A stretch of DNA of 64,000 nucleotides from Cellulomonas sp. Leaf334 (lineage in GTDB: Bacteria; Actinomycetota; Actinomycetes; Actinomycetales; Cellulomonadaceae), in NCBI RefSeq assembly GCF_001424195.1, contig NZ_LMOO01000001.1, forward strand, positions 62,001-126,000, given 5' to 3'. Of the stretch, positions 23,644 through 33,832 are shown piece by piece. Under the pieces are notes generated by a model. It saw only the letters and a list, made by a program, of their open reading frames with translations. It ran no database searches and had not been told where the DNA came from. Within the stretch, counting starts at the first letter, position 1; every line of letters begins with the position of its first letter. Made by a program: the position numbers and the translations under genes.

Positions 23644-24801
23644 ATGGCACACCCCACATCGTCCCCCCGGCCGCTGCACCTCGGCGTCGACCTCAGCGAC
23701 GCCGGAGCCCACCCCGCCGCCTGGCGCACCCACGGCTCCCAGGCCCAGCGACTCTTCGACGCCGAACGGCTCCAGCACCTGGTCGACACCGCCCAGCGCG
23801 GCACGCTCGACCTCGTCGTCATCGACGACTCCTTCTCGCTGCAGCCCACCCGCTCCACCACCCTGCGGGGCAGGCTCGACGCAGCTCTCGTCGCGGCGCG
23901 GCTGGCGCCCCGGTCGCGGGGCATCGGCCTGGTGCCGACCGTCGCGACGACGCACACCGAGCCGTTCCACGTGTCCAAGGCGATCGCGACGATCGACCAC
24001 GTCAGCGGCGGCCGTGCGGGCTGGCAGCTCGGCTGGTCCTCGGACGACGCCGACGCCGGCCACTTCGGCCGCGGGGCCGCGCTGTCCGAGGCAGCGGCCG
24101 TGGCCGAGGCCGAGGAGGCCGTCGAGGTCGTCTCTGCGCTCTGGGACAGCTGGGAGGACGACGCGGAGATCCGCGACCGGGAGACGCACCGCTACGTCGA
24201 CCGCGCGAAGCTCCACTACGTCGAGCACGACGGCGTGCACTTCGCGGTCAAGGGGCCGTCGATCACCCCGCGCCCCCCGCAGGGGCAGCCGCCGATCGTG
24301 GTGCGCGTCGGGTCCGACGAGTCGTTCGGCCTCGCCGCCCGGCACGCCGACCTGGTCCGGATCAGCGCCACCAGCCGCGACGAGGCGCTCGACCTGCGGC
24401 TGCGGTTGCGCGCCGCGGCCGCCGCGGCGGGCCGCGAGCCCGGTGACCTGCGGGTGCTCGTCGACGCGTTCGTCGTGACCGGGCCGGACCAGGCGAGCGC
24501 GCGTGCGCGCCTCGACCTGCTCACCGAGCTCGAGGGCGTCCGGTGGGACACCGACTCGCTCACCCACGTCGGCACCGCCCGCGAGCTGACCGACACGTTC
24601 CTGTCGTGGTGGGAGATCGGTGCCGTGGACGGGTTCGTCGTGCGGCCCTCCTCGCTCCACACCGACCTCGACGTGCTGGTCGACGGCGTCGTCCCGATGC
24701 TGCGCACCGCGCGGGCGTTCCGCGAGCACTACAACGGCCCCACGCTCCGCGACCAGCTGGGCCTGCGCAACCCGGCCAACCGCTACGCCGCGATCGCCTG
24801 A
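23644..24801 (+). CDS. LLM-class flavin-dependent monooxygenase
   Basis: 385 aa luciferase-like TIM-barrel. LHLGVDLSDAGAHPAAWR opens the barrel. VSKAIATIDHVSGGRAGWQLGW (about 107-128) is the family's 'hxSGGR..w' core, and LVVIDDSFSL and LAARHADLVRISA mark FMN-contact strands. It most resembles the nitrilotriacetate/pristinamycin-type subfamily. First structural gene after the riboswitch and leader peptide. Such enzymes use FMNH2 and O2 to cleave C-S or C-N bonds; the substrate is not predictable, but the regulation points to organosulfur. Confidence 0.87.
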   Translation: MAHPTSSPRPLHLGVDLSDAGAHPAAWRTHGSQAQRLFDAERLQHLVDTAQRGTLDLVVIDDSFSLQPTRSTTLRGRLDAALVAARLAPRSRGIGLVPTVATTHTEPFHVSKAIATIDHVSGGRAGWQLGWSSDDADAGHFGRGAALSEAAAVAEAEEAVEVVSALWDSWEDDAEIRDRETHRYVDRAKLHYVEHDGVHFAVKGPSITPRPPQGQPPIVVRVGSDESFGLAARHADLVRISATSRDEALDLRLRLRAAAAAAGREPGDLRVLVDAFVVTGPDQASARARLDLLTELEGVRWDTDSLTHVGTARELTDTFLSWWEIGAVDGFVVRPSSLHTDLDVLVDGVVPMLRTARAFREHYNGPTLRDQLGLRNPANRYAAIA

Positions 24802-24809
24802 GCCCCGCG

Positions 24810-26192
24810 ATGACCACCCCCCGCAAGCAGGTCCACCTCGGCGCACACTTCCCCGGCGTCAACAACACGACCGTCTGGAGCGACCCTCGCTCCGGGAGCC
24901 AGATCGACTTCGCGTCGTTCGAGCACCTCGCCCGTCGCGCGGAGGCCGCGCACCTCGACTTCTTCTTCCTCGCCGAGGGCCTGCGCCTGCGCGAGCACAA
25001 GGGGCAGATCCACGACCTCGACGTCGTCGGTCGGCCGGACACGCTGCCCGTGCTCGCGGCGCTCGCCGCGGTCACGGACCGGATCGGGCTGGCGGGCACG
25101 ATCAACACGACCTTCAACGAGCCGTGGGAGCTGGCCCGGCAGTTCGCGACGCTCGACCTCCTGTCCGGCGGTCGCGCGGCGTGGAACCTGGTGACCAGCT
25201 CCGACGCCTTCACCGGGGAGAACTTCCGTCGCGGCGGGTTCCTGCCGCACGAGCAGCGCTACGAGCGGGCGGCCGAGCTGGTCCAGGTCGCGCGGGCGCT
25301 GTGGGACTCCTGGGACGACGACGCGGTCGTCGCGCACGCCCGCACCGGGCAGTTCGTGCGGCCCGGGTCGGTGCGCGAGGTCCGGCACGAGGGACCGCAC
25401 TTCCAGGTGCGCGGGGAGTTCACCACGCCGCGCGGGCCCCAGGGGCACCCGGTGCTGTTCCAGGCCGGAGACTCGGCCGACGGGCGCGACTTCGCGGCGG
25501 CCACGGCCGACGTCGTCTTCTCGGCGCATTCCACGTTCGAGGCGGGCAAGGCGTTCTTCGCCGACGTGAAGGGCCGGCTCGCCGCTCACCGGCGGACGCC
25601 GGACCAGCTCCTGATCCTGCCCGCGACCACGGTCGTGCTCGGCGCGACCGCGCAGGAGGCGGCCGAGCGGTCCCACGAGATCCGGCTCCAGCAGGTGCCC
25701 GGGCCGACGGCGATCGCGTTCCTGGAGCAGGTCTGGGGTCGGGACCTGACCGACCACGACCCCGAAGGTCCGCTACCGCGGATCGAGCCTGACGTCGAGA
25801 ACCTCGACATCACGCGAGGGCGGGTGCGGCACGTCAAGGACCCGCGTGCGATCGCCGGTGCGTGGCGCGCGCAGGCCGACGCGAACGGCTGGTCGATCCG
25901 CCGGCTCGTCATCGAGGTGACGTCGCGCGGCGGGTTCGTCGGCACGGCCACGCAGGTCGCGGACGCCATCGACCGGCACGTCCAGGAGGACGCGTCCGAC
26001 GGGTTCATCCTCGTCCCGCACCTGACCCCCGCCGGCCTGGACGACGTGTTCGACCAGGTGGTCCCGCTGCTCCAGGAACGCGGCTCGTTCCGCACCGAGT
26101 ACGCCGGGACGACGCTCCGCGACCACCTCGGCCTGACCCGACCGGCACCCCGGAACACCCGCTCATACGCCGACCGTGCCCTCGTCGGCTGA
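24810..26192 (+). CDS. NtaA/DmoA family FMN-dependent monooxygenase (CmoJ/YtnJ-like)
   Basis: 460 aa. VHLGAHFPGVNNTTVWSDP, LDFFFLAEGLRLREH and LDLLSGGRAAWNLVTSSD are textbook NtaA/SnaA/DszA/DmoA motifs. The length fits the family (about 440-480). This group oxidises substrates such as nitrilotriacetate, dibenzothiophene sulfone and dimethyl sulfide. Bacillus YtnJ/CmoJ acts on N-acetylated S-alkyl-cysteine. It starts 8 bases after the previous stop. FMNH2 would come from the reductases at 40384-41489. Confidence 0.92.
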   Translation: MTTPRKQVHLGAHFPGVNNTTVWSDPRSGSQIDFASFEHLARRAEAAHLDFFFLAEGLRLREHKGQIHDLDVVGRPDTLPVLAALAAVTDRIGLAGTINTTFNEPWELARQFATLDLLSGGRAAWNLVTSSDAFTGENFRRGGFLPHEQRYERAAELVQVARALWDSWDDDAVVAHARTGQFVRPGSVREVRHEGPHFQVRGEFTTPRGPQGHPVLFQAGDSADGRDFAAATADVVFSAHSTFEAGKAFFADVKGRLAAHRRTPDQLLILPATTVVLGATAQEAAERSHEIRLQQVPGPTAIAFLEQVWGRDLTDHDPEGPLPRIEPDVENLDITRGRVRHVKDPRAIAGAWRAQADANGWSIRRLVIEVTSRGGFVGTATQVADAIDRHVQEDASDGFILVPHLTPAGLDDVFDQVVPLLQERGSFRTEYAGTTLRDHLGLTRPAPRNTRSYADRALVG

Positions 26193-26229
26193 CCCGCCCC
26201 CACCCACCCCTGACCGAAGGACCCCCGTC

Positions 26230-27867
26230 ATGCTCCGCTCGACCCGTGCCCGGTCCGTGCTCCTGACCACCCTCGTCGTCCCCGGCCTCCTGCTGACCGC
26301 GTGCAGCTCCGGCGGTGCCCCGGCCGCGTCCCCGACGGCCGACCAGAGCGCGACCGCGACCCCCGGTGGCACGCTGCGGTTCGCCCTCGGCGCGTCACCG
26401 AGCGGCGTCGACCCCCAGCAGGTCGGCTCGAACGTCAGCATCTACATCGCCCGCCAGCTGGCGGACTCGCTGACCGACCAGGACACCGAGACCGGCGAGA
26501 TCGTGCCGTGGCTCGCGACGAGCTGGAAGGTCAGCGACGATCTGACCCGGTTCACGTTCCACCTGCGTGACGACGTGACGTTCTCTGACGGCACGCCCCT
26601 GACCGCGACGACCGTCAAGGCGAACTTCGACGCCCTCGTCGGCCCCCTCGCCGCCACGGCACCCCTGGCCGGGTCCTACCTCTCGGGCTACCAGGCCACG
26701 ACCGTCGACGACGAGCACACCGTCACGGTCGCTTTCGCGACGCCGAACGCGCAGTTCCTGCAGGCGACCTCCACGGTGTCGCTGGCGATCCTGTCCGACG
26801 CGACCGCGACGACGGACCCGGCGGCACGTCTCCAGGGCGAGGTCGTCGGATCGGGCCCGTTCGAGCTCGAGGAGTACACGCAGGACCAGGGGGCGACGAT
26901 CGTGCGCCGCGACGGGTACGCGTGGCCGTCGGACGTCTCCGAGAACCCCGGCGAGGCGTACCTCGACCAGATCGACTTCTCGATCGTGCCCGAGTCGGGC
27001 GTGCGGTCCGGCGGGCTGGCCTCCGACCAGTTCGACGCGGTCGGCGACGTGCTGCCGCAGGACGTGCCGCAGGTCGAGGGTTCGGGCGGTTCCGTGCTCA
27101 CCCGCACCAACCCGGGTGTCGCCTTCGTGCTCCAGCCGAACGTGAGCGCCGGTCCGCTGGCCGACCCTGACGTGCGCGCCGCCGTGCAGGTGGCGATCAA
27201 CCGCCAGGAGCTCGTGGACACGGTGCTCAGCGAGGCGTTCAAGCCCGCGACGAGCGTCCTGGCCAGCACGACGCCGGGCTATGTGGACCTCTCAGACGAG
27301 CTCGCGTTCGACCAGGACGGTGCCGCGGACGCGCTCGACGACGCCGGCTGGACGCTCGGTGCCGACGGGATCCGCGAGAAGGGCGGCGAGAAGCTGTCGT
27401 TCGACGTGGTGTACGCGCCGCTCTTCACCGGCAGCCAGGCCGTGCTGGAGCTCACGCAGCAGCAGCTCAAGGCCGTCGGGGTCGACCTCCAGGTCCGCCA
27501 GCAGACGCCCGCCGAGCAGCAGGCGGCTCTCGCAGCCGGTGACTACGACACGTACTACTACAACGTCACGCGCGCCGACGGCGACATCCTGCGCACACAG
27601 TTCTCCTCGAAGTTCCGCAACATCAACAAGCGACCGGCCGACACGGTCCTCGACCCGCTGCTCGACGAGCAGCTGGCGCAGGGCGACCCGGCGAAGCGGG
27701 CGGACGACCTGGCCACCGCGCAGCAGACCATCCTCGACGAGGGCCTGGCGATCCCGCTGTTCGAGCTCGCACAGTCCATCGGCGTCGGCCCCGACGTGCA
27801 CGGGCTCGCGTTCGACGCCTCGTCCCGGCTGCTGTTCCACGACACCTGGATCGGCGGCGACCGGTGA
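26230..27867 (+). CDS. ABC transporter substrate-binding lipoprotein, peptide/nickel/opine type (SBP_bac_5)
   Basis: 545 aa with a signal peptide ending in LLTAC (Cys near 21), then a Ser/Ala/Thr-rich linker. GGTLRFALGASPSGVDPQQ and IVPWLATSWKVSDDLTRFTF are the conserved N-terminal family 5 segments. ILDEGLAIPLFELAQ is near the end. It captures small peptides or similar solutes outside the membrane for the permeases that follow. It overlaps the first permease gene by 4 bases. In this setting the ligand may be a sulfur-containing peptide or conjugate. Confidence 0.9.
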   Translation: MLRSTRARSVLLTTLVVPGLLLTACSSGGAPAASPTADQSATATPGGTLRFALGASPSGVDPQQVGSNVSIYIARQLADSLTDQDTETGEIVPWLATSWKVSDDLTRFTFHLRDDVTFSDGTPLTATTVKANFDALVGPLAATAPLAGSYLSGYQATTVDDEHTVTVAFATPNAQFLQATSTVSLAILSDATATTDPAARLQGEVVGSGPFELEEYTQDQGATIVRRDGYAWPSDVSENPGEAYLDQIDFSIVPESGVRSGGLASDQFDAVGDVLPQDVPQVEGSGGSVLTRTNPGVAFVLQPNVSAGPLADPDVRAAVQVAINRQELVDTVLSEAFKPATSVLASTTPGYVDLSDELAFDQDGAADALDDAGWTLGADGIREKGGEKLSFDVVYAPLFTGSQAVLELTQQQLKAVGVDLQVRQQTPAEQQAALAAGDYDTYYYNVTRADGDILRTQFSSKFRNINKRPADTVLDPLLDEQLAQGDPAKRADDLATAQQTILDEGLAIPLFELAQSIGVGPDVHGLAFDASSRLLFHDTWIGGDR

Positions 27868-28811
27868 CGGGCTACGTCCTGCGCCGGCTCGGCGCCGCGG
27901 TCCTGGTGCTCTGGGCGGCGTTCACGGTCTCGTTCGCGGTGCTGTACCTGCTGCCCAGCGACCCGGTGAGCATCATGCTCGACGGGGCCAACCCGGGCGG
28001 CACCGTGGACCCGGAGCAGGTCGCGGAGCTGAGTGCCCGGTACGGGTTCGACCGCCCGCCGCTCGAGCAGTACGTCGTGCTGCTCGGGCGGGCGCTGACC
28101 GGTGACCTCGGTGTGTCGGTGACGTCCGGCGCCCCCGTGTCGCAGCTCCTCGCGGACGCGTTCCCGCAGACGCTGGCCCTGACCAGCTTCGCCCTCGGGA
28201 TCGCCTTGCTGCTCGGTGGGGCGATCGCCGCGGTCTCCTCCTGGTCGCGGTCCACCCGCCTGCGCGGGGCGCTGCTGGCGCTGCCTCCGCTGGGCGTCTC
28301 GATGCCCACGTTCTGGATCGGGCTGCTGCTCCTGCAGCTGTTCTCGTTCCGGCTCCCGCTGTTCCCGGCGGTCGGCAACCAGGGCTTCGGCAGCCTGGTG
28401 CTCCCGGCGGTCACGCTCGCCATCCCGCTGTCCGCGGTCATCGCGCAGGTACTGGCCCGGTCCATGCGGACCGCCTGGGACGCGCCCTACGTGGAGACCG
28501 CGCTGGCCAAGGGCGCCAGCCGGGGGCGGGTGCAGTGGCGGCACGTGACCCGCAACGCCGCGCTCCCGGCGCTGACGCTGCTGGGCATCGCGGTGGGCAA
28601 CCTGCTCGCCGGGGCCGTGGTCGTCGAGACGGTCTTCTCGCGGGCCGGGTTCGGCGGCCTCGTCGAGAAGGCGGTCCGCGCTCAGGACATCCCCGTGGTC
28701 CAGGGCGTCGTGGTCGTCGGCGCGCTCGTGTTCGTGGTCGTCAACCTCGTCGTCGACCTCGCCTACCCGGCGCTCGACCCCCGGATCGCCCGCACCCCGG
28801 CCACGGCCTGA
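27864..28811 (+). CDS. ABC transporter permease, DppB-like
   Basis: 315 aa from a GTG. Begins TGYVLRRLGAAVLVLWAAF, the standard first helix of DppB/OppB. The conserved LLPSDPV segment and EAA-like loop ETALAKGASRGRVQWRHVTRNAALP are present. About six helices. It partners with the DppC-like protein encoded 18 bases downstream. Confidence 0.92.
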   Translation: MTGYVLRRLGAAVLVLWAAFTVSFAVLYLLPSDPVSIMLDGANPGGTVDPEQVAELSARYGFDRPPLEQYVVLLGRALTGDLGVSVTSGAPVSQLLADAFPQTLALTSFALGIALLLGGAIAAVSSWSRSTRLRGALLALPPLGVSMPTFWIGLLLLQLFSFRLPLFPAVGNQGFGSLVLPAVTLAIPLSAVIAQVLARSMRTAWDAPYVETALAKGASRGRVQWRHVTRNAALPALTLLGIAVGNLLAGAVVVETVFSRAGFGGLVEKAVRAQDIPVVQGVVVVGALVFVVVNLVVDLAYPALDPRIARTPATA

Positions 28812-28829
28812 CGCAGGGAAGGAACCGTC

Positions 28830-29714
28830 ATGACAGTCGTCTCGCAGGCACCGACCGCCGTCGCCGCACCCAGCGTCGTCCTGGCACGTCCGGTACCCGG
28901 CCGCCGCCGACGCCACCCCCTGGCGACGCCCGGTGTGCTCGCATCGTTCGCGGTCGTGCTCGTCGTCCTCGGCTGGGCGCTCGTGCCCGGGCTGTTCACG
29001 GCGGCGGACCCGCTCGTGGGCGTCCCGGCCGACAAGCTGAGCGCGCCGAGCGCGGAGCACTGGTTCGGCACCGACAACCTGGGCCGCGACCTGTACGCCC
29101 GCACCGTGCACGGCACCAGCCTGTCGCTGCAGGCGGCGCTGCTGGCGCTCGGCCTCGGGCTGGTCGTGGGTGCCCTGGTGGGGCTCGTCGCCGGGTACCT
29201 CGGGGGAGCGGTCGACGCCGTGCTCATGCGGACGACCGACGTGCTGCTGGCGATCCCCGGCCTGCTGCTGTCGCTCGCGGTCGTCACGGCGCTCGGCTTC
29301 GGCACGCTGAAGGTCGCCATCGCGGTCGGGGTCGCGGAGGTGGCGACGTTCGCCCGCGTCATGCGCTCCGAGGTGCTCCGGGTGCGGACGACGACCTACG
29401 TCGAGGCCGCCGTCCTGGCCGGCGCGCGGCGTCCGGCGGTCCTCGCCCGGCACGTGCTGCCCAACGCCGCGGCGCCGATCCTGGTGCTCGCCACCGTGCA
29501 GCTCGGCGTGATCGTGCTCGCCGTGTCCTCGCTGAGCTTCCTCGGCTTCGGCGCCGTGCCGCCCACGCCCGAGTGGGGGTCGCTCGTCGCCGAAGGACGC
29601 AACTACCTGTCGGTGGCCTGGTGGTTCACCACGCTGCCGGGGCTGGTCATCGCCGCACTGGTCCTGGCTGCCAACCGGCTGGGTCGACTCCTCGAAGGGA
29701 GGGCGCACCGATGA
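28830..29714 (+). CDS. ABC transporter permease, DppC-like
   Basis: 294 aa. A long cytosolic N-terminus, then helices starting near residue 35. It contains AEHWFGTDNLGRDLYAR, the diagnostic DppC/OppC segment, and the loop YVEAAVLAGARRPAVLARHVLPN. The stop overlaps the ATPase start by 4 bases. Confidence 0.92.
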   Translation: MTVVSQAPTAVAAPSVVLARPVPGRRRRHPLATPGVLASFAVVLVVLGWALVPGLFTAADPLVGVPADKLSAPSAEHWFGTDNLGRDLYARTVHGTSLSLQAALLALGLGLVVGALVGLVAGYLGGAVDAVLMRTTDVLLAIPGLLLSLAVVTALGFGTLKVAIAVGVAEVATFARVMRSEVLRVRTTTYVEAAVLAGARRPAVLARHVLPNAAAPILVLATVQLGVIVLAVSSLSFLGFGAVPPTPEWGSLVAEGRNYLSVAWWFTTLPGLVIAALVLAANRLGRLLEGRAHR

Positions 29715-31360
29715 GCGCCCCGACAACCCCCGTCCTGCAGGTCCGCGACCTGGTCGTCGAGTACGAGGTCCATCGCAGCAGCAGTGAGCGGGTCCAGGCC
29801 GTGCGCGGGGTGAGCTTCGACGTGCACGCCGGCGAGGCCGTCGCGCTCGTCGGCGAGTCCGGCTCCGGCAAGTCGACGACCGCGCACGCGGTGGTCGGCC
29901 TCCTGCCCGGCGGTGGCCGGGTGGTGGGGGGCAGCGTCCGCCTGCACGGCGGGGAGCTCGTCGGCCTGGGCGCCAAGGCGTGGCAGCAGGTGCGGGGCGC
30001 GCGGATCGGCCTGGTCCCGCAGGACCCGGGCATCGCACTCAACCCGGTGACCCGGATCGGCGACCAGGTGGCGGAGGTGCTGCGCATCCACGGCCGGGTG
30101 CGCCGGGCCGCCGCCGCTCAGCAGGCGGTCGAGATCCTGCGGTCCGTCGGGCTGAGCGACCCGGAAGCCCGTGCCCGCCAGTACCCGCACGAGCTGTCCG
30201 GCGGCATGCGGCAGCGCGTCCTCATCGGCATCGCGCTCGCGCTCGAACCCGCCCTGGTGATCGCCGACGAGCCCACCAGCGCGCTCGACGTCACGGTGCA
30301 GCGCCGGGTGCTCGACCTGCTCGACGACCTCACGTCGCGCACCGGATCGGCCGTCCTGTTCATCACGCACGACCTGGCGGTCGCGGCCGACCGCGCCGAC
30401 CGTGTGGTGGTGATGAAGGACGGCGAGATCGTCGAGCAGGGACTGACGGCTCAGGTGCTCGGTGCGCCGCGCCACCCGTACACGCGGTCCCTGCTGGCCG
30501 CCGCGCCGCAGCTGTCGGTCCGCGAGCGGGTCGCGGACCCGGCACCGCCCGTCGGCGAGACGCCGCTCCTCGACGTCCTGTCCGTCAGCAAGGCGTTCCG
30601 GCTCCCGGGCGGACGCACCGTGCAGGCCGTCGACGACGTCAGCGTGTCGATCCCGCGCGGTGGAGCGTTCGGGCTCGTCGGGGAGTCCGGCTCGGGCAAG
30701 TCGACCGTCGCGCGGCTCGTGCTGCAGCTGACCTCGCCGGACTCCGGGACCGTGCTCCTCGACGGTGCCCCCGTGTCCGACGCCGCCGGCCGCGCGGTCC
30801 TGCGTCGCCGGTCGCAGCTGGTGCACCAGAACCCGTTCGCGTCGCTGGACCCCCGGTTCACGGTCGCGAAGATCATCGACGAGCCCCTGCGGTCCCACCG
30901 CGTGGGCTCCCGGTCGCAGCGGCGGGACCGGGTCGACGAGCTGCTGGAGCAGGTCGCTCTCGGTGCGGCGTACGCGACCCGGCGGCCCGGCGAGCTCTCC
31001 GGTGGGCAGCGGCAGCGGGTCGCGATCGCCCGGGCGCTCGCCCTCGAGCCCGACCTGCTCGTCCTCGACGAGCCGACCAGCGCCCTCGACGTCTCGGTCC
31101 AGGCCCAGATCCTCGCGCTGCTCGACCGGCTGCGGCGCGAGCGCGACCTGACCTACCTGTTCATCTCCCACGACCTCGCGGTCGTGCGTCAGGTGGCCGA
31201 CCGGGTCGGGGTGCTGCACGACGGCCGGCTGGTCGAGGTCGGACCGACCGCCGACGTGTTCGACGACCCGCACGACCCGTACACCGCCGAGCTGGTCGGC
31301 GCGATCCCCGGCCACCGTGCCGACGTCTTCACCGACACGCTCGAGAGGAGCACCCGATGA
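29711..31360 (+). CDS. Fused dipeptide ABC transporter ATPase (DppD-DppF in one chain)
   Basis: 549 aa containing two complete nucleotide-binding domains. Domain 1: GESGSGKSTTAH (about 52-63), [31 protein letters not shown]. Domain 2: GESGSGKSTVAR (about 324-335), [30 protein letters not shown]. This equals one DppD plus one DppF, so a single gene completes the transporter. Both domains look catalytically intact. Confidence 0.94.
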   Translation: MSAPTTPVLQVRDLVVEYEVHRSSSERVQAVRGVSFDVHAGEAVALVGESGSGKSTTAHAVVGLLPGGGRVVGGSVRLHGGELVGLGAKAWQQVRGARIGLVPQDPGIALNPVTRIGDQVAEVLRIHGRVRRAAAAQQAVEILRSVGLSDPEARARQYPHELSGGMRQRVLIGIALALEPALVIADEPTSALDVTVQRRVLDLLDDLTSRTGSAVLFITHDLAVAADRADRVVVMKDGEIVEQGLTAQVLGAPRHPYTRSLLAAAPQLSVRERVADPAPPVGETPLLDVLSVSKAFRLPGGRTVQAVDDVSVSIPRGGAFGLVGESGSGKSTVARLVLQLTSPDSGTVLLDGAPVSDAAGRAVLRRRSQLVHQNPFASLDPRFTVAKIIDEPLRSHRVGSRSQRRDRVDELLEQVALGAAYATRRPGELSGGQRQRVAIARALALEPDLLVLDEPTSALDVSVQAQILALLDRLRRERDLTYLFISHDLAVVRQVADRVGVLHDGRLVEVGPTADVFDDPHDPYTAELVGAIPGHRADVFTDTLERSTR

Positions 31361-32187
31361 CCACGCTCGCCATCGACCCGACCGCCGACCTGCTGCGCTG
31401 GCGCAGCGACCGCGAGGAGACGCTGCGCCAGCCGCACGGCTGGCTCAGCCTGGTCGGCCTGTACGCGCTGACCGCGACCCCGCGCCCGGTCCCGGGGGTT
31501 CCCGGCCGGTGGTCGACCGACGGCGCCGACGCGCTGGTCGAGACCGACGCCGCCGACGGCGTGACCGACCCCCAGTCGCGCGAAGCGCTCGTGGGCGTCT
31601 GGCGACGGACGGTCAGGGAGGGCCGGTCGACGCTCGTCGCGGCGTACGTGCCGGCGGGCCGCGACGACGAGGACCGCCTCGTCGTCGAGCTGCTCCGCCG
31701 CACCGGTCGGCTGTACCTGCGCGTCCGCGACCCGCGCGCCGCAGCGCGCACCGGCTTCGACGGAGTCCCGACGCACCCGTACGACCCGTCGTGGGTCCTC
31801 GACGTCCCCGTGCGCTGGTACGACGAGCCCGTCGAGGTGACGGTCGGCGCGGCGCAGCACGGGCTCGTCCACCACGTCCGGCTGGTCGGGGAGATCGACG
31901 TCGAGCGCGACGGTGTGCGGCACACGCTGCGACTGTCCGGTGGGCACGTCCCACGATCGGTCGCCGTCCTGTTCAGCGACGAGGCCGAGGACCTGGCGCC
32001 CTGGCGCATGCTGACCATCGACGTCGCCGACCGCAGCGCAGGCCCGCTGAGGATCGACCTCAACCGGACCCTCAACCTGCCGTACGCGTTCAGCGACTCC
32101 GGCACGTGCCCGGCACCCGTCGAGGGCAACCATCTGCCGTTCGCCGTGTCGGTGGGGGAGCGCGACCCGCGCGGGAGCGCGTCGTGA
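31357..32187 (+). CDS. DUF1684 domain protein
   Basis: 276 aa, coupled by a 4-base overlap to the ATPase and to the GNAT gene. The start LLRWRSDREETLRQPHGWLSLVGLYAL and the late segment RIDLNRTLNLPYAFSDSGTCPAPVEGN are classic DUF1684. The C-x-P-P-like Cys in GTCPAP and the invariant N-x-L pattern are retained. No reaction is established for the family; its position inside a sulfur-regulated operon is a clue worth testing. Confidence 0.88.
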   Translation: MTTLAIDPTADLLRWRSDREETLRQPHGWLSLVGLYALTATPRPVPGVPGRWSTDGADALVETDAADGVTDPQSREALVGVWRRTVREGRSTLVAAYVPAGRDDEDRLVVELLRRTGRLYLRVRDPRAAARTGFDGVPTHPYDPSWVLDVPVRWYDEPVEVTVGAAQHGLVHHVRLVGEIDVERDGVRHTLRLSGGHVPRSVAVLFSDEAEDLAPWRMLTIDVADRSAGPLRIDLNRTLNLPYAFSDSGTCPAPVEGNHLPFAVSVGERDPRGSAS

Positions 32188-32747
32188 CGACCTCGACCCT
32201 GACGGTCCGCTGGACCGACCTCGCCGACCCGCTGGTGCAGCCGCTGCTGGACGAGCTGGCCGACGAGTACGCCACCCGGTATCAGGGCATCCTGGCCGTC
32301 GACCAGATCCGTGCCGAGCTGGAGCACTACCCGGCGGCGGAGTTCGCGGCGCCCGACGGTGCGCTCGTCCTGCTGCTCGAGGCCGGCGTCCCGGTCGCAG
32401 GCGGCGCGTTCCGTCGACGGATGGAGCCGGAGCTCGGTGACGCCGACCGCCGCCCGCGCGCCGAGGGGCGCGACGAGGCCGGCCTGCCGACCGTCCCCAC
32501 AGCCGAGCTCAAGCGCATCTGGACGCACCACGCGCACCGTCGTCGGGGCCTGGCCGCGCGCGTCGTCGCCGAGCTGGAGCAGCGCGCCTCCGACCTCGGC
32601 TACCCGCGGCTGTACCTGACGACCGGGCCGCGGCAGCCGGAGGCCGTCGGCCTCTACCTGCGCGCCGGCTACACGCCCCTGTTCGACCCGGCGGCCGAGG
32701 CGACCGGGCCGCTCCCGTTCGAGAAGTGGCTGGGGGCGACGTCGTGA
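32184..32747 (+). CDS. GNAT family N-acetyltransferase (possible SnaA-like role)
   Basis: 187 aa from a GTG. The acetyl-CoA site is [21 protein letters not shown] (about 113-133), and the C-terminal part [20 protein letters not shown] is typical of GNAT. In Bacillus the ytmI operon puts a GNAT (SnaA) with a TcyJKLMN amino-acid transporter and LLM monooxygenases to process S-modified cysteines by N-acetylation. The same gene classes surround this one, so an equivalent acetylation step is plausible but unproven. Confidence 0.83.
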   Translation: MTTSTLTVRWTDLADPLVQPLLDELADEYATRYQGILAVDQIRAELEHYPAAEFAAPDGALVLLLEAGVPVAGGAFRRRMEPELGDADRRPRAEGRDEAGLPTVPTAELKRIWTHHAHRRRGLAARVVAELEQRASDLGYPRLYLTTGPRQPEAVGLYLRAGYTPLFDPAAEATGPLPFEKWLGATS

Positions 32748-33832
32748 GCGTCTTCCAGGACGAGTCGCGCCTGCTGGCACCGCCGCCGGTCCAGCCCGAG
32801 CGCGGGGGCGACGCCGCGACGCTCGCGTGGCTGCGCGTCGTGCCCACCCGGCACCCGGGGCGCTGGCTCGCCACCGCCGTGGTCGCGGTGCTGCTCGCGA
32901 TGGTCGTGAGCTCGTTGGTGACCAACGACCGGTGGCAGTGGTCCGTCGTGGCGCAGTACCTGACCTGGCCGTCGGTTCTCACGGGGTTGTGGGGCACCCT
33001 GCGGCTCACCTTCGCCGCCGCCGTCATCGGGTTCGGGCTGGGCACGGTGCTCGCCCTGATGCGGCTGTCGCGCTCGCCGTTGCTGCGCAGCGTCGCGTGG
33101 GGCTACACCTGGGTGTTCCGGTCGGTGCCGCTGATCCTGCAGCTGCTGCTCTGGTACAACCTCGCGTACCTGTACCCGGAGATCTCGTTCGGCATCCCGT
33201 TCGGCCCGGCGTTCACCGAGGTGGACACCCTGTCGATCGTCGGCAAGTTCGGCGCCGCGGTGCTCGGGCTCGGGCTCTCCCAGGCGGCGTACTCGGCCGA
33301 GATCGTCCGCGCGGGGATCCTCGGTGTCGACCAGGGCCAGCACGAGGCCGCCGCCGCGCTCGGGATCCCGCGCGCGCGCCAGCAGCTGCGCATCGTGCTC
33401 CCGCAGGCGATGCGGACGATCGTGCCGACGTCGATCAACGAGATCATCGGGCTGGTCAAGGGCACGTCGGTCGTCTACGTGCTGGCCTACGGCGAGCTCT
33501 TCTACACGGTCGGGGTCATCTACGGCCGCAACCTCAAGGTCGTCCCGCTGCTCATGGTCGCGGCGATCTGGTACCTGATCATCACGACGGTCCTCACCGT
33601 CGGGCAGTACTACCTGGAGCGCCACTACGCGAAGGGCGCCCTGCGCACGCTGCCCCCGACGCCGGTGCAGCGGCTGCGCTGGACCGCGGTCTCGCTGGTC
33701 AGCCGGGTCAGCGGCCGGCCGCTGCCCGCGAGCGTGCCCCCGGCCTACGCGGCGCGCTCCACCCTCGGTGGCCACCTGTTCCGGACGGGGTCGACAGTCC
33801 CGCCGCGCGACGACGTCGGGAGCGGGCCGTGA
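32744..33832 (+). CDS. Amino-acid ABC transporter permease (HisM/TcyL-like)
   Basis: 362 aa from a GTG. A cytosolic N-terminus of about 40 residues precedes five to six helices. [23 protein letters not shown] and [16 protein letters not shown] are the conserved polar amino-acid permease segments, with the EAA loop [23 protein letters not shown]. Longer than usual (about 220-300) because of both termini. It overlaps its neighbours by 4 bases each. Confidence 0.9.
   Translation: MSVFQDESRLLAPPPVQPERGGDAATLAWLRVVPTRHPGRWLATAVVAVLLAMVVSSLVTNDRWQWSVVAQYLTWPSVLTGLWGTLRLTFAAAVIGFGLGTVLALMRLSRSPLLRSVAWGYTWVFRSVPLILQLLLWYNLAYLYPEISFGIPFGPAFTEVDTLSIVGKFGAAVLGLGLSQAAYSAEIVRAGILGVDQGQHEAAAALGIPRARQQLRIVLPQAMRTIVPTSINEIIGLVKGTSVVYVLAYGELFYTVGVIYGRNLKVVPLLMVAAIWYLIITTVLTVGQYYLERHYAKGALRTLPPTPVQRLRWTAVSLVSRVSGRPLPASVPPAYAARSTLGGHLFRTGSTVPPRDDVGSGP

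Noticed and set aside
23249-23659. A minus-strand open frame across the riboswitch region
   Set aside because: The conserved RNA motif on the plus strand explains the sequence, and the frame has no family-like features.
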